Shown in pieces: positions 40,811-53,720 of a stretch of DNA of 64,000 nt; within the stretch, counting starts at the first letter, position 1, and each line of letters starts with the position of its first letter. The DNA comes from Margaritifera margaritifera. Lineage: Eukaryota; Mollusca; Bivalvia; Unionida; Margaritiferidae. The position numbers were made by a program, and so were the translations under genes. The stretch spans positions 1,488,001 to 1,552,000 of the forward strand of contig JAQPZY010001621.1 in NCBI GenBank assembly GCA_029931535.1. The letters run 5' to 3'. The notes under the pieces were generated by a model. It did no database searches and had not been told where the DNA came from. It saw nothing but the letters and a program-made list of their open reading frames with translations.

Positions 40811-41700
40811 AAAAAGGTGACATAATCGTAAACTAACCGTTGAACAAAGACAGACAATATAAGTTCCCGATGAAATAGCGATGAAAGTAATGGAATAGAT
40901 TTCGCCTGATTCGAACGAATTAGAGAAAGAAATGCTAATTTAATTAAATAAATTCATTAAATAAGAGAAATAATACTAATTTCGTTAAATCAATTAGTAA
41001 ACTAAACGAAGATTTTAGTAACTTTTTATCTTTAATTTCATTTAATCTGACATTGTATTTCTAGTTAATGAATGTGTATTTTAGTATAAGTGTCTATTTA
41101 TTAATGAACATGTCATTTTCTTTGTGGTTAAGTGAATTTTTGCGTACATGATATATAGTGTGGTGTAATGATAGGAATACTTCGGTCTACCTAAACACGG
41201 TAATGTACAGTAATGGAGATGAAAATACAGCAATGTAAAAGAAAGTAAAGTAATGGAATAAATACATTTTTTGCACAGTTTGTTATTGTTGTTGTTGTTG
41301 TTTATCCATTTACAATTATATGGAAATTTATAGCGCTGGTGTAAAGTCATGGAACTCCAACTTGAATATACAGTAAGGTATACTATACTCTGATAACAAA
41401 TATATTAAAAGTATAGTCACGGAACTAAGCATAATTGTATTTATTTATTTATTTATTTCGCCACTTTGGAGACTGTTTATTCATTGTTTATATTTTTTAT
41501 AAGTTTTGATTTAAAATACTTAGTTACAATAATGGAGAGGACATGCATTAATTGACTCGGACTTACAGTAATGGAAAATAGGCATTATGCAATATACAAT
41601 ATAGATATTATAGATTTTATTGAATTAAAAAAATAAATAAAAAAATATATATTTTTTCAGTTTCCTTTTGTTGTTGTTATTGTTCCTGTGTTGACATTAA

Positions 41701-41722
41701 TATATATATATATATATATATA
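41701..41722. repeat. (TA)n microsatellite
   Basis: Short pure TA tract within the MULE-like element. Confidence 0.9.
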
Positions 41723-42727
41723 ATCGCGCATGTATACAGTACTGGAACACTAATATAAAGAATGGTATATACAAATCTATGGTAGCAAATAAAAACGACA
41801 TATAGCCGTATAGTCGTGGATTTTATATATTCATATTTATTCGTTTATTTCTGTCTACAATTAAGAGCCTTTTTTAAGTTTTTATTTTTCCAAGTTTTCA
41901 TCAAAAATGGTTAACTGATTTATATTTTATGACCAACGCCTAAACATCATCGATAATTTTATAGCTATCGTTATTTTATTTTATAAAATATTTGTAAAAT
42001 AGACAAGACAAACTTCAATTGCATAACCAGTTACAACTAGTAGATTATGCTTTCATGAAATGCCACATATTCACACCTGTTGGACGTGCCTTTGATGTCC
42101 ACGTTAATTGCACGGATAATCCAATAAGCTGAGTAGGTAGTGTCATGTATGGCCAAATAGAATTATCATTTAACGGCATACTGTGAGATGTAACGTTTAA
42201 ACAACCTTAAAGGATTTGAATACATGTATGAACGATAGTATTTGTTAAAGACTTTCTCTAATGTTTAAACAGTGATTTTTAATGTAAATCATTGGAAAAA
42301 ATCTTGATTTTTGTGCAGCTTTGTGATATCTTGTATATTTTCAGAATGGTTAAAGGAAAAGTAAGAAACAGTTTCCATGCGGTGATTGTAAGAAAGATGC
42401 GAGTCGGACTGTCTTCTGTGTGAGGTATGTCTTCCTTTTATTTGGTATTTTACAGGCTTATATATTTTTAAGGTTCTTGTTTGTATTTTTTTTCTTTATA
42501 TACATTATTATTATTATGAGTATTTTATTCTCCCTGCGATTTCTTTGAGCTGTCAGGGCGGCCTTGCATTGAAATATGGAATCATCCATTTATCTGTGCA
42601 ACATTATTATCATTTATTTACCTAAAATTCTAACTTTATTATAAAAATTATTACATGTTGTCATTTATAATAAACAAAAATTATGACGAATAAAGATTAG
42701 CATTTAAAAATAAGAACAGAAAACAGA

Positions 42728-42927
42728 GATATTTCCTTCAATGGTGCTTATTTCGTTAATACGCTTATCAAATATGAGATATTTCCTTCAATGGTACTTA
42801 TTTCGTTAATACGCGTATCAAATATAAGATATTTCCATCAATGGTACTTATTTCGTTAATACGCTTATCAAATATGAGATATTTCCATCCATGGTACTTA
42901 TTTCGTTAACACGCTTATCAAATATGA
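42728..42927 (+). repeat. 50-bp tandem repeat, 4 copies
   Basis: Four head-to-tail copies of a unit starting GATATTTCCTTCAATGGTGC and ending CTTATCAAATATGA, with few mismatches between them. Confidence 0.95.
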
Positions 42928-43542
42928 AAACGAAAGATAAAGGAAATCGGACCAGCCAGTGTTTAAATGATTTTTATATTTGTTCAGGGAACTAAATTAA
43001 ATAACTTCCAAAATCAAAAACCAAAAACTTTTAGGTATGCTTATTGACAGGTATTTTTCGTGGGAAATTAAAATAAAGCGAGTGTGTTCTGCGGCATCCT
43101 CCAGAATAGCCTTTTTGAAAAGACTATCTTCATATGTGTCAGAATCTGTGCTAAAACACGTTTTATAATTAATATATATATTTGTTTCATTATGGTTGTT
43201 CCATAAGGAGAAATTGAAATGCTACTAATCTTAATCAGATAATTAATTTACAAATGGTAAAATTACTATACCAAAGAGGGAGGGAAAAAAACCTCACCAG
43301 AGAATAAGGGTGAGAGCAGATCGAAATAAGACGATAGCAAAATGAAAATGACGGACAGTGTTAGTGGTTGATAACTGGGTTCAGGCAAATAAAAATTATA
43401 TGTATGTCTATGAATGTATGTATTAATTCAATTGGGACACAAGGCAACCATAAAAAATAACAAATTCGATAAAAAAGAAAAAAAAAAGAAAGAAGAACAA
43501 TCATCAAAAATAACAACAAAAGTTTGTAACTTTTTTAATTCA

Positions 43543-43549
<7 letters not shown>

Positions 43550-43616
<67 letters not shown>
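43550..43616. repeat. (TA)n microsatellite at the LTR edge
   Basis: Pure TA tract that abuts the left LTR and hides any target duplication. Confidence 0.95.
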
Positions 43617-43620
<4 letters not shown>

Positions 43621-44282
43621 ACGACTCTAGGTCTTAAAATGATGTAACAGAAAGAACGTGAAACCAACAATGTATGTAAAATCAACAAACAGCAAAACAA
43701 TTTATTTCTTTGTAATTAAAATGAAAATTAAAAAAAATTATAAATTGTGAATTAAATTCCAAATAATCCTAAATGTCCTAAGCACAAATCAGAAATGATA
43801 AAATATTCCAAAAGAATGAATGTTCCGAATGAATGAATAGTCTTGAATGTCTTGATATACCACAATGATACAATACTGAATATCTTTGAAAATGTCCACA
43901 AATATCCAAAAGTCATATATAAATCCAAAGGTTAATGAGCACGCACTGGTAATTCCAATGAATGCTCAAATAAATAATTCCTTTCGAATTATGTCTGCAG
44001 CACAACGATAAACTCTGATCATAAACAGATTCACAAGGACTGATTTTAAAACAAAAATGAATAAATGCGTATCAAGACCTATTATATACACATGTTATAA
44101 TAACCCACAATGCAGTAGGACGTGCGTCGTTCTTGCGGAAAACCATAAACCAGTTCTGAATAATTGTCAACAAGAAGTCAAATGCTGTTAACAAGAAGTT
44201 TACCAATTGACCAGGACTTTAAAGTGTGACTTACTATCATATACAAGGTTAAGCACACATACTAGGTTAATTGTAAATAACA
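43617..44282 (-). repeat. 3' LTR
   Basis: On the minus strand it runs TGTTATTTACAATTAACC...AGTCGTAACA (TG..CA). The purine tract GAGGGGAGG (44291-44283) directly precedes it. Confidence 0.8.
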
Positions 44283-44477
44283 CCTCCCCTCATAGAAAAA
44301 GAAAGATTTATGCAATAAAGCTTTCTTTTACATACTTGTCAACTGTGCATATGATACTATAATAATCAAAATTACATAGGAAGATGTCTTATGAATGACA
44401 CTCAGCTGAATTACACAAAATATACACAAAATAAAACAATATTGTACTTCTATATTCTTGTGAGTGCACCAGTTCTT

Positions 44478-45457
44478 TTAACTACCAGGCACCGGGAATT
44501 CAGGGATAGACTTAACCTTAGCTTCTATAGGTTTAACTTGATCTTGTCCCACAATATGTCCTAAAAAATGTGACACAAGCATGGCAAAACTCACTTTTGC
44601 ATAACTAATCGTCAGACTTGCATCACTGAGTCGTTCGAAGAATTTCCGAATGGTTTCCAAGTAATCTTCCCAGGTGTCGTTGTAGATGATGATGTCATCG
44701 ATGTACGCGTCACGGTGATCTAGACCAGATGTTATTATATTCATAAAGCGCTATAATGTTGACAGAGAGTTTTTCATACCAAAAGGCATCACATTATATT
44801 AATAAAGCCCATCTGGAGTTGCAAATGCTGAAATTTCTTTTGCTCTTTACGTGAGTGGAAGTTGCCAGAATCCTTTTAAAAGGTCAAACTTGGTGACGTA
44901 TTTCGCATTTCCAATGTTGTCGATGCAATCATCTATTCTTGGCATTGGAAATGAATCCGTTTTGGTAACACTGTTGATTTTTCTATAGTCAGTACACATG
45001 CAGAATGTATTATCTGGTTTAGGCACAATAACACATGGTGAACTCCAGTTACTTTTACTGGTTATATGAAATCATTCTCAAGTAAATATTGAATTTCCTT
45101 GTTCAAATATTCCTGCTTGAGAGGGTTCATCCTGTATGGGTGCTGTTTCACAGGTGTAGAATCCACTATATCAACATCATGATAGATCTTATTTGTTCGT
45201 GTTTTAACATCAGGAAACAAGTGCTCATACTCATGTAATAATTGTTTTAGTTCATTTTTCTCCTGTTTTGGTAGATGTGAAAATGTCTGGTCCAGATTGT
45301 TCAATATTTCCAAATTCCGAAGTTTTCTTAAACCAAAGTCACTACAGTCAGATTGTATTCCATCGCTTACATCCTCACTGTGTGAGACAGGTAGCGCTAA
45401 ATTAACTGAGTAATTAACTATGTTATCTCTGTCAAAATACTCCTTTAACATATTCAT
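44478..45457 (-). pseudogene. reverse transcriptase of the Gypsy element
   Basis: The first part (45457-45062) ends with the N-terminal RT segment KQHPYRMNPLKQEYLNKEIQ. The middle is frameshifted (KPDNTF, then FDLLKGFWQLP-type sequence in alternating frames, 44760-45060). The last part (44744-44478) carries the catalytic AYIDDIIIYNDTWEDYL (YxDD box) and FLGHIVGQ. RNase H is not clearly present, so the 3' part of pol is truncated. It is downstream of integrase. Confidence 0.75.
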
Positions 45458-45516
45458 GTGAGAAAGCTGTTTCTGTTTCCGACTCCCAGGTGTGTTAATG
45501 ATATAATTTAAATCAT

Positions 45517-46573
45517 TTATTTTCTTTCAACGGTATAAGGACTATAAAATTTAGCCTGAAGAGGAATTTGAGGTGTGGGCAAGAGTGCCAGAACATTTTC
45601 ACCAGGCATAAAACTACTTTCCTGTGTATTTCTGTCATACTTTAATTTCATTTTTGACTGAGAAGAGTGAAAATTAGTTCTTGCTACTTTACAAGCCTTT
45701 GACAACTTATATCTGAAATCAGAGATATAGTCAAGAAGATTAATCTTTGAATCCTCATTTAAAAGAAGTTTCTCTTTCAATAACTTCAATGGTCCACCGA
45801 CAGTATGTCCAAAAACCAGTTCAAAAGGACTAAAACTCAATGATTCCAGAACTGATTCCCTAACAGCAAACAACAACAAATGAACACCCTCATCCTTTCC
45901 TGTATCAAAACAATATGACCGAATCATATTCTTCAAAGTTTGATGAAATCTTTCTAAAACAACTTGACTTTCAGGGTGATAGGCAGAAGATTTAAACTGT
46001 TGGATGCATAATTAATGCATAACTTGTTGGAAAATTCCAGGCATAAAATTGGACTCTTGATCAGACTGGACAGATTTGGGAAGGCCAACAAGCGTAAAAA
46101 ACTTTACCAAAGTTGTTACAATGGTTTTAATTTTTATATTTCTCAAAGGAATTGCTTCTGGAAATCTAGTGGACGCACACATTATGGTCGACAAGTATTG
46201 GTTGCCTGGCTTGGTCTTAGGTAAGGCGCCGACACAGTCTACTATTATTCTGCTAAATGGTTCGTCAATGCAGGAAGAGGTTGCAGATGAGCCTTAGGTA
46301 TCTTCTGACTGGGTTTTCCTACCATTTGACAAGTGTGACAAGATCTACAGTATTTAGAAACATCACTTTTAAGTTTTGGTCAATAACATGATTCAAGATT
46401 TTGTGATAAGTCGTATTGACTGATAAATGACCAGCCAAATGAGTTTCATGGGCTAGACTAAGAATTTCCTGTCGATATGACCTCGGAACGACAAATTGAT
46501 AGCTCACTGACCACTCGTCACCAGCAGGTACATCAGGTGGTCTCCATTTTCTCATAAGGACCACATTTTTCAC
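45517..46573 (-). pseudogene. integrase of the Gypsy element
   Basis: Minus-strand parts: the zinc-binding HHCC-like region with ETHLAGHLSVNTTYHKIL (near 46440), the core with FPEAIPLRNIKIKTIV and SVQSDQESNFMPGIFQQVMH (46030-46180, containing the second catalytic Asp), and a C-terminal stretch SFSPFELVFGHTVGGPLK and MKLKYDRNT..FMPGENVLALLP (45520-45850). Stops separate the parts. Its place upstream of reverse transcriptase defines the Gmr1-type order. Confidence 0.75.
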
Positions 46574-47042
46574 AAAATAACAATCTGGGATTGTGTGGTT
46601 TCAGTTTCACTAATAGCCCTCTGAAACAAATAGAAGATCTCAGGATCTTGTTCCTGTTCGACAATGAGTAATTGTTTTTTGTGACCCTTTTTAGAACAGA
46701 GAGAATGAGTTGTAAAAAGAGGATCACTGCGATAAATACCTTTTGATTGATCAATATCAGGAGAGAAATTACCTCATCAAAAGACTGACCAATAAATGTG
46801 TCATCTAAAGGAATAATTTCCTGATCAACATCATTCTCAAGAGCTCTTTTTGCTATAGCTCTGGTAACCGCACAGACAGGATACAAATCAGGAATTTCAA
46901 TCTCAATAGGATCAACTATTTGATCCAAACAAGTCTTGTCAGTTACAAGTGAATTAACCACGACCTTATCTCCAGCTAGGTCATTGCCTAGTAAGATATG
47001 GATACCTTCTATAGGTAAAGAAGTCACTGCCCCAACATTCAC
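46574..47042 (-). pseudogene. retroviral-type aspartic protease region
   Basis: The minus-strand frame begins near LPIEGIHILLGNDLAGDKVV (about 46970-47030), the C-terminal flap-side segment of Gypsy-type proteases. It then enters the linker to integrase. The catalytic DS/TG triad should lie upstream of 47042, where the frame is broken. Confidence 0.6.
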
Positions 47043-47192
47043 ATATCCGAAAACTAAGTTTTATGTCAAGTTTAGACAATGGAGATCAAAATTAATAAAA
47101 CCGCACTCTACTCCCTGAATAAGTACACTTTCACTAGAAGAAGACTTCTCAGACAACGGCAAAGTACCTGATAATAAAAGATTCTGAGAAGT

Positions 47193-47609
47193 TCATGTGT
47201 CCCTTAATATCTTAATAGGGATAGGTTTGGCAGAATCACCAATAAGTGATATAGAACCTTCTGGCATGAATGGTTTATAAGTCTCCAAAATAGAATCAGA
47301 CTGGGGTTTGTTGGATCCCACAAATGTATTGCTTTCAACACAAGACTGTGACTTTGATCTCCTTGAAATAAGAGCATTTGAAATAGCTCTGTCTTTATTT
47401 TGTTGCTTATTTTGCAACCTGTAGCAATCAGACATAACGTGCCCTTTCTTTTTACAATAAGTGCACGCAGGAAGAGATAAGGATTTATGACCAGTCTTAT
47501 CAGATATTTGATTTCTAAAAGTTATGTCGTATTGAAATCTGGAAGTACTCATAGACTCTAACCCTACCTGGGTAGGAAGTGAAACAAAGTTCTCAACCTT
47601 AGAAGACAT
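47193..47609 (-). pseudogene. gag-like nucleocapsid with CCHC knuckle
   Basis: Starts at ATG 47609 with SSKVENFVSLPTQVGLES and includes one zinc knuckle CTYCKKKGHVMSDC (Cx2Cx4Hx4C). The usual long capsid part is missing, so the gag is short or 5' deleted; only about 140 bp separate it from the primer-binding site. Confidence 0.65.
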
Positions 47610-47729
47610 TGTGAATGCTTGCTGGTTTCACTAAAGATTTCGCTAATGGGTGAAATAAAATTCTTTACCAGGGACAATGAAAATTCCGAAACAAAGTCAA
47701 TATAAATTGTAATTTAACGAAATTCAAAG

Positions 47730-47745
47730 CCCGGACGAGCCCCCA
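47730..47745 (-). other. primer-binding site, tRNA-Pro type
   Basis: Minus-strand TGGGGGCTCGTCCGGG lies 5 nt inside the 5' LTR. It matches the tRNA-Pro 3' end used by murine leukaemia virus. Confidence 0.8.
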
Positions 47746-47750
47746 ATTTC

Positions 47751-48520
<770 letters not shown>

Positions 48521-49319
48521 GAAATAAGAAAATAAAACGACGAAAAAAATCATTTTAAGAAACACAAACAACAACAACAAAAGTTGTTGAATTTTGTAAT
48601 CATCTTTATCAAAACATGTTCTGAACATAGCACATTGATTAACAAAAATATGTGTGTTTATATGTATCATACTGTTTATTGCTTTTCTTCAATAGGTTTT
48701 CAGTAATGGACTAGCCACCTTAGTGGCTGGGCTCTGGCTCTGTAGGAGAGGATTTGTAATGAGTAAAGGTCTATCAACAGTACAGTGCATCTACACAACA
48801 AACGCAATAATAATTATAATAATATTAAAAATAATAAATAAGATTGAATTGATAACAGTTCGATGAAACATATTTTCAATTTTGGCAATTTAGAACATAT
48901 ACACTCAATAAAAAAAATAAAATAAATAAATAACGCATGTAATTCACATTATAAATTAAAAAAGATGGAACTCACGAAAGCAGGGTTTTCGTTCCAGAGT
49001 CCTTGGTGCCCTTAGTGTAGCTGATGCTTTCGCCATTTATTCTCATCTATCATCATTAAATATCATCATAATCATCATTGGTTTTAAAGCTGGTCTTCTG
49101 AAGGAAGAGTTATACAGCATACTCCGATCCACAATATAATGTATGCTCCATTACAGCATGTCACCATTCAAATAAACAACAACGACATTAATAAAACAAT
49201 AGACCAACCCAATTTGTTACTTTTTATTTTCATATTACGATATTTCCTCAAATTACTGAAAATAACGATTTTATCTCATACTTAGAAAAATAAAAACAAT
49301 GACTCCTAACTGGCGAAAT

Positions 49320-49425
49320 ACACACATACATGCACACATACATACATACATACATACATACATACATACATACATACATACATACATACATACATACATA
49401 CATACATACATACATACATACATAC
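49320..49425. repeat. (CATA)n microsatellite
   Basis: About 25 copies of CATA within the MULE-like right arm. Confidence 0.95.
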
Positions 49426-49727
49426 TTGCTACCATGGTACCATCTACCTTATTCAAGTGGTGTTCCATTAATGTACCGCAGCAGCGCCATCATATCTCAT
49501 ATACATGTCAATGGATGAACAACAACAACAACACCAGTACAACAAAATTATATTTTTATTATTCAACAAAACCCATAATCAATACTGTATGTGTAAAATG
49601 ATTAATGTCTTGCTCCATCACTTTTATTTCTTTTACATTACTGTATTTTCATCTCCGTTACTGTACATTACTGTCTATTACTGTGTTTAGGGAGACCCGG
49701 AATACTTCTCTTTTTGCCGTTGAGGTG

Positions 49728-49790
49728 ATGTACCACGCATGCGCTCTTCATTTCAAAATATACATCGCCATATTCCCGATGGAGCTACAT
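49728..49790 (+). promoter_or_regulatory. TATA-less promoter of the FCHO-like gene
   Basis: CACGCATGCGCTC (near 49735) resembles an NRF-1 site, and GCCATATTC (near 49767) resembles a YY1/initiator site. Both lie within about 80 bp of the ATG and outside the MULE-like element, which ends at 49698. Confidence 0.4.
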
Positions 49791-49814
49791 GGTTGATGTT
49801 GTTTACATACAGAA

Positions 49815-49841
49815 ATGACAACGTTTGTGGATAACTTTTGG
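49815..49841 (+). CDS. FCHO2: FCHO-like F-BAR gene, exon 1
   Basis: ATG at 49815 encodes MTTFVDNFW and is followed by a perfect donor, GTAAGTATT. Vertebrate FCHO1/FCHO2 start with a short peptide ending ..ENFW before GEKN..; the boundary and phase 0 agree with the exon at 59460. FCHO proteins are F-BAR membrane-bending adaptors that help start clathrin-coated pits at the plasma membrane. The gene symbol is by homology; invertebrates usually have one FCHO gene. The first intron is 9.6 kb and full of repeats. Confidence 0.8.
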
Positions 49842-50940
49842 GTAAGTATTCAATGATCCTTTGAAGACATGCACCCTGAACACGTTGAAGCTAGAAAAGA
49901 GATATCGATTGTCCTCTCAGCCGTTACAAGGACCCATAGCTTCCTCCTCCCTGGGGGACGAGAGTCGAGACGCCACCAAAATGCCATTTCTTGCCAAGAA
50001 AGACGGCTGTCAAAAGTTTAAATTAAGCATTGATTCCCATATAATATCGACTATTTCCGTTGTATTCCAAATTTATAAGTATAAATAATTTATTTAAAGC
50101 TATTACAGAGTAAAAAAATAGGGCACATCTTCCATACGTTTGCTGCCACGCCTCCCGATTTCCCCTTAATTGGCCTTCCGCTTTAGCTATACTTTGGCTA
50201 CTGTAGTAGGCCCAGATGACCAGAGTAAAGTAACGATTATACGTGCGATGGTTGCAACCGGCACACTAAGTGTTTACCTCATTAAGTCTCACAGAGGTTT
50301 TAAAACCACTTTACAGTGACCCAGTTGCTTCAGTAGTGAATGATCAAGCAATTGCTAGGCTCTTAGATCGTTAACTATAACTACGGTCTGCTTTGGTTGT
50401 TACAATAATTTTATCTAGATATGGATTTTTCGTGATGTAATCAGGCATTTTGTGTTGTTTTCTTCCTTGCAAGGACCCAATGCTCTCCACAAATTCAGTG
50501 TTGGGAGTCTGGTCTAAATTTTGGGTGTTGTATCCTCGAGGGCTCAAAATGTGAGACCCAAAGTGTTCTACTCCAAAAATAAACAAATACATTGGAAAGA
50601 ACACACAAATACTTACACAGATGTATTAATCATTCCTGTTTTAGTCCATTGTATCTACTACAGTTAATAATTCCAAGAAATAATTGTGCACAGCGTCAGT
50701 TAGATGAACCATGTTAATTATGGTGCCAGAAATCATGGACCTAAATTCAAGGGGTTACAACCCCATGACATCATATAAATTCCCCCAGTCTGGGCAGTCA
50801 CATAAGGTCAAACTTATATACACGGTAGTGTCTGGAACACTCTCATAGGGAACAAAAGATCCAAGACAAGAATAATTGGTAAATGTAAAGGACATACAAT
50901 AAGTTTTCACTTGTTTAAAAATTAAGAAAATTACATGTAC
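49842..50940 (+). other. intron 1, proximal part
   Basis: No exon or recognised element; several chance ORFs. Confidence 0.4.
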
Positions 50941-51705
50941 ACACATATTTTTTTTTTATATCCTTTTTGCTATTCTTCTGTTGGGGGACAACAGTATTGT
51001 CAGTTCTTCTGACCACAGTCTTGTCTGTATATTTCACCCTGTGCTAGCAAGGGGTGCCATTACTCTCCCAATTGCACTGTGCCCACTTTGCAAAGACTTT
51101 TGATACACTGTTCCTCGGTTCCTTTGGGGTCCATCAACCACATACAAAGCAAAGCTTATCCTTTGAATATCTGAATCTGTGGAATCTGTGTCAGAATCAG
51201 AAACATGAATGTGGGAGGAATCTTGTTTCTCTTTCCTACTAGTTTCTCTTCCTTTTCTCAGCTCTTTAATTTGAGATGTGCTGCTGTTTTATTTAATTTT
51301 TATCTAGCTGTCTCATAGTCTTCTTCAGTTTATTTCTCACTTCTACTGCAAACCTTCTTTTTTTCATGTCTACTTTTTTTCTTTCTTTGATTTCATCCAG
51401 TCATTGCATGGACTGGTTTTACTTTGCTAAACTGTTTTGAGCTCTTTTTTTTTCTTTACTCTCTTTAAAGCTTCTTTTCTACTTTCAAAAACATTCTTTC
51501 TACACTTTCCTGTTTCCATGCTGAAAACCTTTCCTTCTTCCTACATTGCATCACCTCCATTGTGAATATCTTGTGCCTCCATTTCCTCAACACCACCTTC
51601 AGCTGCGTTCTGACTAGTGCTCTCAGTAGGAAAATAATAACATTCTGATGGCAATAAAGTCTCGTGGTATTTAGGGCTGTCATATTTACACATGTAATCG
51701 ACATG
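50941..51705 (-). pseudogene. C-terminal region of the pogo-type transposase (tentative)
   Basis: The minus strand shows degraded but biased sequence: an acidic stretch (NAAEGGVEEMEAQDIHNGGD), a Lys/Glu-rich coiled region (ESRKEALKRVKKKKELK), and a Cys/Trp segment (LCFVCG; WTPKEPRNSVSKVFAKWAQC). It lies 3' of the DDE remnant at 53048-53720 in the same orientation and distance expected for the transposase tail, so I treat it as the same dead gene. The link is inference. Confidence 0.35.
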
Positions 51706-53047
51706 GCTTCGTGTTTATCTTGTAACTGCTTACAAAACCTAAATTATTTGAAGGAATAAAACATGTGACCTATGATTTAAAAAAAGTTTGGAATTCTGGT
51801 CACATTAAAATGTCTGATAAAACAATAAACAAGCGCTCTTATGTTTGTAAATATTTCACAGTTGCAGAAATAGTGGAATAAAGAGGGTAAAATGCAGCAT
51901 AAAAAGGTGCAACAGAGTTGGCTTACTCTGGTGGTAGTACTGGCACAATGTCATATCTTCTAAAGCACAAACATAAATCCCTTTCGATGAAACAAATGGC
52001 CATTGAAATAGGTTAAAATAGGATCCTCACTCAACACCCATATATAGCTTTCTAACTGCCATAATTTATTCATTGTCAAAAGTACAATGTCAAAGTTGCA
52101 CTAAAAACTATCCATTTGTGTGCTTGACCTGATACCTCTCAGCACAGTGGAGAGGGAATATTTCAAAAGTGCCTGCATGGAGTTAACATAGTGCTGAAAT
52201 GAATATTCAGATAAGAATACTTTTGCATGAATATTTAAATCAGAAATCGGTATTAGAATATTCTTTTTATTATTTATGAATGTGTCCTTGTTTAATGTGT
52301 TTCACGAGTTACTCATACTTTAAGATGGTCCCCTTCATATGTTGTGTCACTTAGTGACCATACTACATACATGTATGCCAAACTGTACTAAATGTGAAGC
52401 TGGTGACCCAACAGCAGCCATTGACATAGCACTGTGTTTGTTAAACACACCTTTTTTATTTTAAGAGCATTGCATTCTCTGAAAAGCTCACCCCATCATG
52501 CCCATCAGTCACAAAACTTCTAAACCTTGAGTATATACTTGACTCGGTTTCATAATCAGCCATTATTTGGAAATTACAAAAAAAATACTGCAAATAATTT
52601 AGTTTTCAAAACAATCATCTATCAGTTTGATATTGCTAATATTTTATGTAGTTGAGTCAAGTTGAGTAGATAAATACATCCTAAAACTTAAATGTTTTGT
52701 GAAAGCGAGGCCAGGCTTAATAGTATATATAAAATTCACTAATGATAGAAAATATTTTTGACAATGACCTTCAAATAGATCTTCCATGCATTATCCGTTT
52801 TCGTTGGCTGCCACTAATTATGCAGATACAATAACTGCAGCTTCAATGGGAATCAATGGGTCCATATTTCAGGAAAATAAATATCTTTTGAGCGTTTTTT
52901 ACAATGTCATCCACTTTGTTTTTAGCATGGCTTACATAGCTTAGTAATTCAGGAACTTGGAAGATAACGCAAGTCTATATACAAGTCCGATGTTCTTGAA
53001 TAAACAAGTTAAAGGTAACGGCATTTACGACCTGTTTATTTTTCTTC
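51706..53047. other. intron 1, probably interior of dead transposon
   Basis: No readable domain. If the flanking transposase parts belong together, this interval has decayed or been replaced. Confidence 0.35.
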
Positions 53048-53720
53048 AAAATAACCCCACTTTAGACCTGGTAAGGGGTTATTGGCCCCACTTTTTCCAT
53101 TTCTGGAATGAATACTGGCCCATACTACAAGACCCAGAGAAACATGGGTCTTGTGACCATCAAGTATAAGAAAAATATGCTGATCTGTTTGTACATGTAC
53201 AAATTTTGAAAAAATAATTCTCCAGGTATTAGTAAAAAAACTGCTGAATTAAACCATCATGTTTCACGTACAATACCATCAGTCCCTGGAGATCAACCAA
53301 TCAGTAGGCCAGTTATAATCCTTTTTCCTTGAAAAATGAAAAAGGGAGTTATGGCCATGCTAGTGGCATTCCCATGACCAATGATTGTGGAAATGCTTGA
53401 TTTTCCAGATGTGATAGCTGGTGGATACATGGTGGTTCCAGCAACAACATACGGGGGTGAAATGGTCTTGAGAGATGCCTTTCTCATCAGCATTAAAGAT
53501 TAGATGAGGCTTATCCAGGAGATCAGAGCCTTTTCTAACTCATCTAAGAAGTCATAGTCTGTTGAAGCTGAAGTACTCTTAGCTCTGATTTGTTCTAGAC
53601 TTTTTGGCTTGATCACCATCAATTCATGTCGTCTTCCCAGAAAGCTTTGGACCCTAGGGATGATTCCAACAATACAATTTTGCAGCCCCCTTACGTATGG
53701 TAAAATTGGGAATTTTTTAT
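53048..53720 (-). pseudogene. DDE_1 (pogo/Tigger/Jerky) transposase catalytic domain, broken
   Basis: On the minus strand: KPHLIFNADEKGISQDH (first catalytic Asp), then SPPYVVAGTTMYPPAITSGK and STIIGHGNATSMAITPFFIF with QGKRIITGLL, and later ILDGHKTHVSLGLVVWA (second catalytic Asp). The third acidic residue is not found. Stops and frame changes separate the blocks. This is the CENP-B-like transposase family of pogo elements, here dead in the first intron of the FCHO gene and antisense to it. Confidence 0.7.

Noticed and set aside
42728..42927. 50-bp direct repeats as a CRISPR-like array
   Set aside because: The units are head to tail with no spacers; it is a simple tandem repeat in an animal genome.
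49299..49518. ORFs with Tyr-Ile-His-Thr repeats
   Set aside because: Translation of the (CATA)n microsatellite.
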